Below, piece after piece: positions 16,088 through 24,964 of a DNA stretch of 64,000 bases. Within the stretch, counting starts at the first letter, position 1. Each line of letters begins with the position of its first letter. Origin of the DNA: JAHJKV01 sp963678135 (GTDB lineage: Bacteria > Desulfobacterota > Desulfovibrionia > Desulfovibrionales > Desulfovibrionaceae); the NCBI GenBank assembly GCA_963678135.1, contig OY782667.1, forward strand, positions 186,001-250,000, in the 5' to 3' direction. A program made the position numbers and the translations under genes. Under the pieces are notes generated by a model that was given only the letters and a program-made list of their open reading frames with translations, did not search any database and was not told the DNA's origin.

Positions 16088-19000
16088 ATGACACAACAAG
16101 AATCTCCAGCTTTTGAGCAGCTTAAAAGTCAGCTACGGGAAATGTTTCAGCTGGATCGTGGTGATTTGGATTTTGGTCTTTACCGTATCATGAACCAAAA
16201 ACGAGATGACGTGTCTCAATTTTTAGACGAGCAACTTTTGCCTCAAGTGCATGAGATTTTAGAGGAGTGTCAATCCTCTGATAGTAGTAATGTCGAGCAA
16301 GAGTTAAAAGAAACAATTATAAACCTTCAAGATGCAGGTGTTGATCCTGAAACAGCTCCAAAAGTAAAAAAACTGCGTGCTAAGCTGAGCCAGTGTGTGG
16401 ATTTGAAAAAGCTGGAAAATGAAATTTACTCTGACCTATATAACTTTTTTAAGCGTTATTATTCCGAAGGCGATTTTATGTCTCTACGCCGTTATAAGGA
16501 AGGAGTTTATGCACTGCCCTATGAAGGAGAGGAAGTTAAACTGCATTGGGCAAATCATGACCAGTACTACATAAAAACATCGGAAAATCTTAAAAATTAT
16601 AGTTTCAAAACAGTAAACGGCAAAAAACACATACGTTTTGAACTTGTAGCTGGTGGAACAGAAACTAATAATAACAAAGCAGCCAACGGCAAGGAACGGC
16701 GTTTTATTTTGCACGAAGAATCACCAATACAAGTCAATGGCGATGAATTGGTTATTCGTTTTGAATATCGTGCTGATGATAAAGGTCGTAAACAAGACGC
16801 AATTAACAAGGAAATTGTAGAAAAAATATTAAGTTTGCCAGAAATTTTAGATTTTGGTTTGGCTGAAAAAGCTCCTACAGAAAAGAATAAAGAACGCACT
16901 CTTTTAGAAAAACATCTCACCGATTATACGGCCAAAAACAGCTTTGACTATTTCATTCATAAAGATTTGGGCAAATTTTTAAGCAGAGAGCTGGATTTTT
17001 TCATCAAAAATGAAATCATGTATCTGGATGATATTGAAAATGAGACTGCCCCAAAAGTTGAAGCCTATTTGGCTAAAATAAAAGCCATGCGTAAAGTGGC
17101 GAGAAAGATTATCCAGTTTTTGGCGCAGTTGGAAAATTTTCAGAAGAAACTCTGGCTAAAAAAGAAATTTGTGTTGGAAACTCATTACTGCGTCACGCTA
17201 GATCATATTATTGGGAGCGAGGTGGAAAATGAACTACTGCCGATTATTGCTGAAAATGATGCCCAGCGTGAAGAATGGGTGAAGCTGTTTGCGATTGATG
17301 AGCTAAAAGGCAATTTGGCAAATGTAGCTTATTCTAATCCGCTTACTGTAGAATTTCTTAAAGCCAATGATAAGCTACTGGTGGATACAAAGTTTTTTGA
17401 TGTAGGATTCAAATATACGCTGTTAAGTATTTTTGATGATTTGGATGAACAAACAGATGGCTTGTTGATTAACAGCGAAAATTTTCAGGCACTTAGCTTT
17501 ATTAAGGAACGTTATGAAGAATTAATTTCTTGCGTCCATATTGACCCGCCATATAACACGCAAACAAGTGGGTTTTTATATAAAAATGCTTATCAACACT
17601 CTAGCTGGCTGACAATGATGAAGAGTCGGTTAGGTATTGCAGCATCTCTATTAACTGACGAGGGATCATTACAATGCCATATTGACGAACATGAGTATGA
17701 AAAGCTCTTCCTTCTTTTTGATACTATATCCATTCCTAATGTCGGCACCGTTGTCTGGGACAAAAGGAATCCGATGCTAGGCCGAAAAGGTGTTGCCACG
17801 CAGCATGAATATGTAATCTGGAGATCTAATGTTTCTCAACCTATATACCAACGGAATGTAAACGTTTTGAGTATGCTTTCTAAAGTTGATGAATTAATAC
17901 AATCTTATGGAGTAATTGATGAAAGTGTAAGAAAAGATTTTTCTGACTGGGTTGCATCCAATAAAGACCTTAGTGGTGGCGAGAAAGCGTATAAGTTTAT
18001 TGATGACGATGGCCGAATTTATCGTGGGGTTGCAATGGGTGCTCCAGAAACTCGTACTGATGCAAAATATTTTATCCCCTTAAAGCATCCTACTACAGGT
18101 AAAAACTGTCCAATACCCAATAATGGCTTTTCAAGAACCCCTGAGAAAATAAATAAGTTATTAGAAGCTGGTTTAATCATCTTTGGTAAAGATGAGACTG
18201 TTCAGCCTCAGAAAAAAGTATTTTTGACCGCAGACTCTCAACGACAAATATCTTCTGTTATTTCTGAAGGCAGAAGAGGTAAAAACGATGTTGACCCTAT
18301 GGAGTTTGAGTTTTCTTATTGCCACCCTGTAAATCTATATGAACTGCTAATTGGATGTGCCTCATCAAAAGCGAATAATCATGTTTTAGACTACTTCGCT
18401 GGTTCAGGAACTACTGGTCATGCAGTTATTAACCTCAACAGAGAAGATGAAGGTTCAAGAAAATACATACTTGTGGAAATGGGAACGTATTTTAATACCG
18501 TACTTAAACCTCGTATTCAAAAAGTATCTTATTCAAGCGATTGGAAAAACGGAAAGCCTATATCGCGTGAAGGGGTGTCTCAGATAATCAAGTACATGTC
18601 TTTAGAACAGTATGAAGACGCTCTTGATAATTTAGTTTTGAGCAAAACAGAGACTCAGGCAGGCTTGCTAAACGACAACCCCGCTCTAAACGAGCAGTAT
18701 ATGCTTAGCTATATGCTGGATGTGGAAAGCCGTGGTTCACAATCTCTGCTCAATATTGATGCCTTTGCCAATCCGTTTTCCTACAAACTACGCATTACCC
18801 GTAATGATGACACGCAGGTAATAAATGTAGACCTGATAGAAACCTTTAACTATCTGCTTGGATTAACTGTTCGTACTATTAACCGTGATGACTCTGGTAT
18901 TGTCACCATAACTGGAAAAAACAGCCTTAATGAAGATTGCCTTATAATCTGGCGGAATGCAGAGGATATAAATAACGATAAACTCGATAAGTGGTTCAAA

Positions 19001-19153
19001 ATTTTATATAAAGCCAAAGATTTTGTTTTTGATACCATCTATGTAAACGGTGATAACAATATTGAGAATATGAAATTACCAGAAGAACATTGGCAAGTTC
19101 GCTTGATTGAAGCTGAATTCAAGCGTCTTATGTTTGATGTACAGGATGTTTAG
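16088..19153 (+). CDS. Type III-like DNA adenine methyltransferase (Mod), long form
   Basis: 1021 residues. The catalytic part is a beta-class amino-methyltransferase: motif IV HIDPPYNTQTSGF near residue 481, a target-recognition stretch, then motif I VLDYFAGSGTTGHAVINLNR near 768. A ~450-residue N-terminal helical region precedes it, and a C-terminal domain of ~200 residues follows, so it is much longer than EcoP15I Mod (644). It probably methylates adenine and gives specificity to the helicase-nuclease encoded 12 bp downstream. A Shine-Dalgarno AAGGAAAA precedes the ATG. The recognition sequence cannot be read from sequence alone. Confidence 0.88.
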   Translation: MTQQESPAFEQLKSQLREMFQLDRGDLDFGLYRIMNQKRDDVSQFLDEQLLPQVHEILEECQSSDSSNVEQELKETIINLQDAGVDPETAPKVKKLRAKLSQCVDLKKLENEIYSDLYNFFKRYYSEGDFMSLRRYKEGVYALPYEGEEVKLHWANHDQYYIKTSENLKNYSFKTVNGKKHIRFELVAGGTETNNNKAANGKERRFILHEESPIQVNGDELVIRFEYRADDKGRKQDAINKEIVEKILSLPEILDFGLAEKAPTEKNKERTLLEKHLTDYTAKNSFDYFIHKDLGKFLSRELDFFIKNEIMYLDDIENETAPKVEAYLAKIKAMRKVARKIIQFLAQLENFQKKLWLKKKFVLETHYCVTLDHIIGSEVENELLPIIAENDAQREEWVKLFAIDELKGNLANVAYSNPLTVEFLKANDKLLVDTKFFDVGFKYTLLSIFDDLDEQTDGLLINSENFQALSFIKERYEELISCVHIDPPYNTQTSGFLYKNAYQHSSWLTMMKSRLGIAASLLTDEGSLQCHIDEHEYEKLFLLFDTISIPNVGTVVWDKRNPMLGRKGVATQHEYVIWRSNVSQPIYQRNVNVLSMLSKVDELIQSYGVIDESVRKDFSDWVASNKDLSGGEKAYKFIDDDGRIYRGVAMGAPETRTDAKYFIPLKHPTTGKNCPIPNNGFSRTPEKINKLLEAGLIIFGKDETVQPQKKVFLTADSQRQISSVISEGRRGKNDVDPMEFEFSYCHPVNLYELLIGCASSKANNHVLDYFAGSGTTGHAVINLNREDEGSRKYILVEMGTYFNTVLKPRIQKVSYSSDWKNGKPISREGVSQIIKYMSLEQYEDALDNLVLSKTETQAGLLNDNPALNEQYMLSYMLDVESRGSQSLLNIDAFANPFSYKLRITRNDDTQVINVDLIETFNYLLGLTVRTINRDDSGIVTITGKNSLNEDCLIIWRNAEDINNDKLDKWFKILYKAKDFVFDTIYVNGDNNIENMKLPEEHWQVRLIEAEFKRLMFDVQDV

Positions 19154-19165
19154 GGGAGATTGTTA

Positions 19166-22100
19166 ATGCCACCAAGAAAAAAGCAGCCTCCTTTGCCGTT
19201 TAATAAACGGCTCGTGTTGAATCAATATATCCTCAGTCTATTTGGAATAAAAAGTTTTGAAGATATTGCTTTGCATGTGAACAAAACAGAGAATGAGGGC
19301 TGGACAGAAGACCGTATCTCCCTGTTTCATCACGCTGTAGTGCAAGCCCTGCCTATGCAAGGCGCGCAGCTTAGCCCAGAGATATTATTGGGCTATGATC
19401 AAAATATTGTCTCCCATACACTAGCGATCCAAGGCAAACGACCAAAACCAATCCGCTGGAAGTACTTTCAGTATTTAGCCTTGCTCTTTACTGAAATCTA
19501 TCTTGATCGCTATATGAATGACCCAAAAAACTTTGCTAACAGTCTCAATATGTTCTTAAACGGGCAATCTGTAAATGCTATGACTGGCCAAATGTATGAG
19601 GACGAAGCGTTTAATTATCCTCTTGGTGGATTTAATGCTCGTTTACCTGCAAAAGAAAAACTTTCTTTGTTTACTGAAGATGATTTGCGAAAAATTGCGT
19701 TTTGGAGTGCTACAGGATCAGGAAAAACCTTGATCATGCATATGAATATCAAGCAGTATTTACATTATCTAAAAAAATCTGCTCGTTCTCGCGAGCTGAA
19801 CCGTATATTGTTGGTCACACCAAATGAAGGTCTGTCCAAGCAGCATAAAGATGAATTTGAACTCTCAGGTATTCAAAGCACTTTCTTTTCAAAACAAGTA
19901 GGAAAATTAGCTTTTAATGAAACAGTTGAAATTATTGAGGTTACTAAATTAGCTGATGTAGATGGCGATAAAACCGTGGCTTTGGAGGCCTTTGAAGGCA
20001 ATAATCTTGTTTTAGCTGACGAGGGGCATCGTGGCGCAAGCGGTAAAGTTTGGAGCCAACGGAGGAGGAAGCTGGCTGAAAAAGGTTTTACTTTTGAATA
20101 CTCTGCAACATTGGGGCAGGCTGTGGCAGGGGATGCAGAATTGTCACAAGAATATGCCAAATCGATTGTATTTGACTACTCCTATCGCTATTTTTACGGT
20201 GATGGATACGGCAAAGACTATCGTATTCTAAATTTACCTGATGATAATGACGAAAATGCTAGAGTGCTTTATTTGACAGCCTGCTTGCTGACCTTTTACC
20301 AGCAAAAAATGCTATTCAAAGATCCGCAAGCTAAGGTGAAACAATTTAATATTGAAAATCCGCTCTGGGTTTTTGTAGGCAGTAGTGTTACCAAAAGTAC
20401 GAGCAAAAAAGATATTTCTGATGCCGTTGATATTGTTCAATTTCTGGCAAGGTTTACTGCCTCCTCAAATAAACAATCTACTTTACAGCTTATTGCCCGT
20501 GCCATTAGTGGAAATACTGGGCTTTTAAGCTCTCACGGTCATGATATTTTTTCCAATGTTTTTCCATTTATTGGCGATAACAGTAAAACGCCAGAGCAGC
20601 TTTATGACGGCATTATGCAGGATATTTTTAATGCCAGTAGCAGTGCTTCTTTACATATTGAGGATATTAAAGGTGCAGATGGCGAAATATCTCTTTGCTT
20701 AGGCAACAATGCACCTTTTGGTCTCATTAATGTTGGGGATACATCAAAATTGTGTAAGCTGCTTGCTGAATATGACGATATCAACATTGCTGAAAGAAAT
20801 TTTAGTGAATCGTTATTTCATGGAATCAATAAAGAAAATTCTACAATAAATATTCTCATTGGCTCAAAGAAATTTACTGAAGGCTGGAGTAGTTGGCGTG
20901 TCAGCACCATGGGACTCATGAATGTAGGGCGCAGTGAGGGTTCGCAGATTATCCAGCTTTTTGGTCGTGGCGTGCGTCTTAAAGGTTTAGATAAAACATT
21001 AAAACGCCATAGTGCTTTGCAAGAGCAAAACGTGCTATACAATGAGTACCTTGCTCAGCTGGAAACACTAAATATTTTTGGTATTCGTGCAAATTATATG
21101 GAGCAATTTAAGACTTACCTTGAGGCAGAAGGAATGCCTACTGAAGATAATTTAGAACAAATAGTTATCCCTGTTATTTCTAATCTTGGTAAACAAAAAT
21201 TAAAAACTGTCCGTCTAAAAAAAGGTTTGGATTATAAGCAAGACGGAGAAAAACCAGACCTGATATTATGCGAAGATATAAAACGAAATAAGATAATTTT
21301 AGATTACTATCCGCGCATTCAGGCACAAATCGCCAAAGATATTCAAGTTCAGCAGGAGCAAGCAATAAGGCATAGTAGCGTACTCACTTCAAAGCATATT
21401 GCGTTTTTAGATATTGACGCTATTTATTTTGATTTACAGATTTTTAAGAATGAACGAGCGTGGTTTAACTTAGAGATATCCAAAGCAGAGATTGAGAAAA
21501 TTCTATCTGACACGTCATGGTATGAACTTTTGATTCCTGAAGAAGAGCTTTATTTTGATAGTTTTGAAAAGGTGCATATTTGGCAAAATATTGCTTCAAA
21601 TTTGCTCCAAAAATATTGTGACCGTTTTTATAAAACTTCGAAAAATCAATGGGAAGCACCACACCGTGAATACTGCTACCTTGATGAAAATGATCCTAAT
21701 TTTATTGCTGAGTACAAAGTGTTGATTGATAAATCCCAGCAACAAATTATCAAGCAGCTAAAATCTATTAAGGGTGTAATTGAAAAAGGAGAAATACCAA
21801 AGATTGATCAACCTTTTGGGCAATGGCAGGCTTTGTTTTTTGATTGTCACCTTTATCAGCCTTTGCTCTATACTGAAAGTGGCAATATCCAAATAAAGCC
21901 TGTGCCTCTTAATAGAGGAGAAAAGAAATTTGTTGAAAATTTACGAAGTTTTTATCAACACAATCCAAAATTTTTTGCCAATAAAAAACTCTATTTGCTC
22001 AGAAATATGAGCAAAGGTCGTGGAATAGGATTTTTTGAGGCTGGAAATTTTCACCCTGATTTTATTATGTGGTTGCTGGATGGAGAAAAGCAATACATAT

Positions 22101-22360
22101 CTTTTATTGATCCTAAAGGACTTCGTAACTTAGATTCAAAAGACCCAAAAATAGAATTTTACAAGACCATTAAATCAATTGAAAAACAGTTGGGAGATGC
22201 CAAGGTTATTCTAAATTCATTTATTGTTTCAGTAACTTCTTATGAGGAAGTGCGTAACTGGGAAGAAGGGATGAGCGAAGAAGACTTTACTTCCAAGCAT
22301 ATCGTATTTCAAAGAGACGAAAGATATATCAAAAAAATATTTGATCAATTAAAAGGTTAG
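19166..22360 (+). CDS. Type III-like restriction endonuclease subunit (Res), DEAD/DEAH helicase-nuclease
   Basis: 1064 residues from the ATG at 19166 (Shine-Dalgarno GGGGAG, 7-bp spacing; a TTG at 19160 is less likely). SF2 motifs: Walker A FWSATGSGKTLIMHMN near 180, a DEAH-like box VLADEGHRG, motif III FEYSATLGQA and motif VI IIQLFGRGVRLKG. Near the C-terminus, HPDFIMWL then ISFIDPKGLR fits the D...DxK pattern of a PD-(D/E)xK nuclease. Together with the Mod protein it would cut unmethylated foreign DNA. The gene looks intact, so the system is probably functional. Confidence 0.88.
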   Translation: MPPRKKQPPLPFNKRLVLNQYILSLFGIKSFEDIALHVNKTENEGWTEDRISLFHHAVVQALPMQGAQLSPEILLGYDQNIVSHTLAIQGKRPKPIRWKYFQYLALLFTEIYLDRYMNDPKNFANSLNMFLNGQSVNAMTGQMYEDEAFNYPLGGFNARLPAKEKLSLFTEDDLRKIAFWSATGSGKTLIMHMNIKQYLHYLKKSARSRELNRILLVTPNEGLSKQHKDEFELSGIQSTFFSKQVGKLAFNETVEIIEVTKLADVDGDKTVALEAFEGNNLVLADEGHRGASGKVWSQRRRKLAEKGFTFEYSATLGQAVAGDAELSQEYAKSIVFDYSYRYFYGDGYGKDYRILNLPDDNDENARVLYLTACLLTFYQQKMLFKDPQAKVKQFNIENPLWVFVGSSVTKSTSKKDISDAVDIVQFLARFTASSNKQSTLQLIARAISGNTGLLSSHGHDIFSNVFPFIGDNSKTPEQLYDGIMQDIFNASSSASLHIEDIKGADGEISLCLGNNAPFGLINVGDTSKLCKLLAEYDDINIAERNFSESLFHGINKENSTINILIGSKKFTEGWSSWRVSTMGLMNVGRSEGSQIIQLFGRGVRLKGLDKTLKRHSALQEQNVLYNEYLAQLETLNIFGIRANYMEQFKTYLEAEGMPTEDNLEQIVIPVISNLGKQKLKTVRLKKGLDYKQDGEKPDLILCEDIKRNKIILDYYPRIQAQIAKDIQVQQEQAIRHSSVLTSKHIAFLDIDAIYFDLQIFKNERAWFNLEISKAEIEKILSDTSWYELLIPEEELYFDSFEKVHIWQNIASNLLQKYCDRFYKTSKNQWEAPHREYCYLDENDPNFIAEYKVLIDKSQQQIIKQLKSIKGVIEKGEIPKIDQPFGQWQALFFDCHLYQPLLYTESGNIQIKPVPLNRGEKKFVENLRSFYQHNPKFFANKKLYLLRNMSKGRGIGFFEAGNFHPDFIMWLLDGEKQYISFIDPKGLRNLDSKDPKIEFYKTIKSIEKQLGDAKVILNSFIVSVTSYEEVRNWEEGMSEEDFTSKHIVFQRDERYIKKIFDQLKG

Positions 22361-22422
22361 CAAATAGACTTACAAGATAAAGTTTACGAATTACTGCGTT
22401 AACCTACTCAAAAACTCAAACA

Positions 22423-23154
22423 ATGAAAAATACCCCCATAAAAATAAAAAACTCGCCAGAGAAAAAGTCATATATCCGTTCATCAGCAGCGGAATACCTG
22501 ACCTTTGTCGCTGCCAGTGGTGAAGGCGGAGTTGAAGCGGTTTATGCAGATGAGGATGTTTGGCTGACCCAAAAAATGATGAGTATGCTGTATGATGTTG
22601 ATGTTAGGACAATCAATTATCACCTGAAAAAAATATTTTCAGACAATGAACTAGAAGAAAATTCAGTTATCCAAAATTTTCGGATAACTGCCAATGACGG
22701 CAAAAATTATAATACAAAGCATTATAATCTTTCAGCTATTATTGCTGTAGGCTATAAGGTAAATTCTGAACGCGCTGTTCAATTCAGAAAATGGGCAACA
22801 ACTATTATCAAAGAATATACTATCAAAGCCTATGCAATGGATGATGAACGTCTCAAAAAAGGTGGCTCAATTCTTGTTGATCAATATTTTGAAGAGCAGC
22901 TGGAACGTATCCGAGAGATACGTCTTTCAGAACGTAAGTTTTATCAAAAAATAACAGACATTTACTCTACTTCTATTGATTATGATCTAAAAGCAAAGGG
23001 CACTCAACGTTTTTTTGCTAAAGTAACAGCAGAAATAGCTAAAGCCCATGCTGAAAGCGAGTTTGAACAATACCGCATTGTTCAAGATAGACTCTTTGAA
23101 AGTGATTTTGATAGATTGCTGAAGAAACTGGAGGGTAATCCCCCTGAAAATTAG
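22423..23154 (+). CDS. rhuM: RhuM family protein (second, short copy)
   Basis: 243 residues, about 90 shorter than the first copy, which lacks a similar N-terminal extension (residues 1-38 here). It shares VWLTQKMMSMLYDVDVRTIN, YNLSAIIAVGYKVNSERAVQF and WATTIIKEYTIKAYAMDDERL with it; the C-terminal domain is replaced by a short charged tail. It sits between res and the integrase gene. A 27-nt near-perfect palindrome lies at the codons homologous to those in the first copy. Function unknown, as for the family. Confidence 0.85.
   Translation: MKNTPIKIKNSPEKKSYIRSSAAEYLTFVAASGEGGVEAVYADEDVWLTQKMMSMLYDVDVRTINYHLKKIFSDNELEENSVIQNFRITANDGKNYNTKHYNLSAIIAVGYKVNSERAVQFRKWATTIIKEYTIKAYAMDDERLKKGGSILVDQYFEEQLERIREIRLSERKFYQKITDIYSTSIDYDLKAKGTQRFFAKVTAEIAKAHAESEFEQYRIVQDRLFESDFDRLLKKLEGNPPEN
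22664..22690. repeat. 27-nt palindrome inside the second rhuM gene
   Basis: 13-bp arms around a central T with one mismatch (12 of 13 pairs); the outer arms are CAGTTATCC / GGATAACTG. It encodes SVIQNFRIT, aligned with TTENFSVV of the first copy. Confidence 0.95.
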
Positions 23155-23208
23155 TAGTTTTGAAAAGTAGAGCCTATACCACTTTGGACATCCTCGCTCT
23201 TGGGGTGA

Positions 23209-24348
23209 TTACCCTTCCACCAAGTTTACCACAACCTCAGAAGCGTTCTTCATTGCTTCATCTCTAAGATGAGCATAACGTTGAGTCATGGCAGGGCTTT
23301 TGTGGGTGAGAAGTTTTTGCAAAGTGTAAAGATCAACTTTACCAGAAGAAGCCAATATTGATGCGTATACATGACGAAGCCCGTGAAGGGCTCTAAATTC
23401 TTTGGGTAAACCAGCCTGCTGTTTTATCTTGTTCACTGAATTTTTGATGTCTACTCTTTTCTGACCATTGCGCCCAGGAAAAACATACGGGCTTGAGCCA
23501 ATAGCAGGGTGGGAAAGGAGTAGACGCCTAGAAGCAGAATTGAGAGGGATTTTTTCTTCTTTCCCTCCTTTTGGATTAACCAATCGGATAAAATTGCGTT
23601 CAAGGTCTATATGCTCCCATTTAAGTCTGAATAATTCCCCACGGCGCATTCCAGTATATAAGGTCAAACGCATCATATTGGCAGCTTGGGTATTACTCGA
23701 ATCATCAATGGCCTGCCAAAGTCTCTTAAGAGCTTCGGGCGAAAGGTCTTCAGTTTTTGCATTATTAACGCGGGGCAATTCAATGGTAAATGATAACGCT
23801 GGAAATAATTGACGTTTGACTCCGAAGTTTATGAGCCGTCTAAGTAATTCAAGGGTATTTCGAACAGTTGCAGGCTTGAGAGTCTCCATCATGGAGTAAC
23901 GTAATCGATCCACATGAAAAGGCTTAAGTTCTGTTGGAAAAATATCCCCAAAACGTGGTTTCAAATGTTTTTTGAATCTGTTTGCATCGGTTGCTATTCC
24001 TTTAAGCTCAGGACGCGCTTTGACATATAACTTCCATAATGCGTTAAACGTAGGAATTGGTGTTTCTTCTTGTCTTTTACGAGCGATATCTTCCCCTTGT
24101 ATAGCTTTAGCAAGCTTTTGCTTCGCCACATGTCGGGCTTGTTCTACTGTTAAAATTCCAAATTTTCCTAGTGAAAGACGCTTGACTTTGCCCTTTCTAC
24201 CATAGCCATGGCGATATTGGACAAAAAAAGAGATGTTCTCTTTACCTACATGTACGCCAAAACCAGACAGCTCAGTGTCATAAAGATATTCTCTTTGCCC
24301 TCGTTTTAAGTCTTCTAAAAAACGCTTTGTAATCTTTACTCGTGCCAT
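23209..24348 (-). CDS. int: Tyrosine recombinase (integrase) of the island
   Basis: 379 residues. An N-terminal arm-binding domain (LSGFGVHVGKENISFFVQYR, KVKRLSLGKFG) is followed by a SAM-like core-binding domain and the catalytic domain: Arg in YTGMRRGELFRLKW, HGLRH box, HKS and the nucleophile Tyr in TQRYAHLRD. It is P4/phage-type, and its gene lies at the right end reading toward the element interior. It catalyses insertion into the tRNA-fMet 3' end seen as the 68-bp repeats. Likely active: all catalytic residues are present. Confidence 0.96.
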   Translation of the reverse strand: MARVKITKRFLEDLKRGQREYLYDTELSGFGVHVGKENISFFVQYRHGYGRKGKVKRLSLGKFGILTVEQARHVAKQKLAKAIQGEDIARKRQEETPIPTFNALWKLYVKARPELKGIATDANRFKKHLKPRFGDIFPTELKPFHVDRLRYSMMETLKPATVRNTLELLRRLINFGVKRQLFPALSFTIELPRVNNAKTEDLSPEALKRLWQAIDDSSNTQAANMMRLTLYTGMRRGELFRLKWEHIDLERNFIRLVNPKGGKEEKIPLNSASRRLLLSHPAIGSSPYVFPGRNGQKRVDIKNSVNKIKQQAGLPKEFRALHGLRHVYASILASSGKVDLYTLQKLLTHKSPAMTQRYAHLRDEAMKNASEVVVNLVEG

Positions 24349-24371
24349 ATCACTGCCTTTTTGCCCAAATT

Positions 24372-24394
24372 CGGATACTCACCGGATACTCACC
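24372..24394 (+). promoter_or_regulatory. Tandem 11-bp repeat, candidate integrase arm-type sites (right end)
   Basis: Identical to 8459-8481 over 23 bp, in the same orientation, just upstream of the integrase start and 110 bp inside attR. It may also overlap the integrase promoter and allow autoregulation. Confidence 0.6.
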
Positions 24395-24503
24395 AGATGT
24401 GAAAAAATAGCCAATTTGATGAAAAAGAAGGTAACATCGAAAAATAAAAAGTCAAGGAAAACAAAGAGAAAGACACACAATGAAAAATAAGAAGCTAATG
24501 GTA

Positions 24504-24571
24504 GTCGGGCTCATAACCCGAAGGCCAGAGGTTCAAATCCTCTCCCCGCTACCAGAAAAATCAAGGACTTA
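24504..24571 (+). repeat. attR: 68-bp direct repeat (tRNA-fMet 3' fragment)
   Basis: A copy of 8363-8430 with one difference. It holds the anticodon arm to CCA end of the tRNA but no D arm or acceptor 5' strand, so it is not a tRNA gene. Confidence 0.93.
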
Positions 24572-24598
24572 CGGCATCCTGTGCTGTGAGTCCTTTTT
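24563..24598 (+). terminator. Original tRNA terminator displaced by the insertion
   Basis: Stem AAGGACTTAC / GTGAGTCCTT (one G-T type mismatch) followed by a T run. It is the chromosomal version of the element-borne terminator at 8422. Confidence 0.8.
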
Positions 24599-24964
24599 CT
24601 TTTTGCCCCCTATTTGCCCCTTCACCGCATTTTCACTGCTTTTTTGATGTCTGCTCACTGTTTTTGGGATGCATGCGTATCAGGCTGCGGCAGGCTGTAG
24701 TAGTCTTTAAATATGATTATTCAGGAGGTCTGTTTTTAACAAAGCGTAAAGCAGGCTGACACCTTGGGAACTATGAGTGCTTGGCAGAAAAATTTTATTG
24801 AGACGGAACGGGTCTTGTTAATTGCCGATTTTTTAAAGTATTTTACTGCACCTGAAGGGTGGCGCGATCCTTGCTTAATTTCATAAGGACTCTGGCAAAT
24901 TTGAAAAGTTAAACCAGCAGTCCTGTTTGCTAATATAACCCTTTTTGCCTGTGAGGTAGCTAAC
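24599..24964. other. Intergenic stretch between attR and the DASS transporter gene
   Basis: No convincing gene. A 37-codon reading frame from the ATG at 24772 lacks a nearby ribosome site. TGCCCC occurs twice near the left edge and might be the remnant of another integrase arm site. It probably holds the promoter of the transporter gene. Confidence 0.5.

Noticed and set aside
14010..22690. Diversity-generating retroelement as the cause of the palindromic variation
   Set aside because: No reverse transcriptase gene or template repeat is visible in the window.
24504..24571. A second tRNA-Met gene
   Set aside because: Only the 3' part is present; the D arm and acceptor 5' strand are missing.
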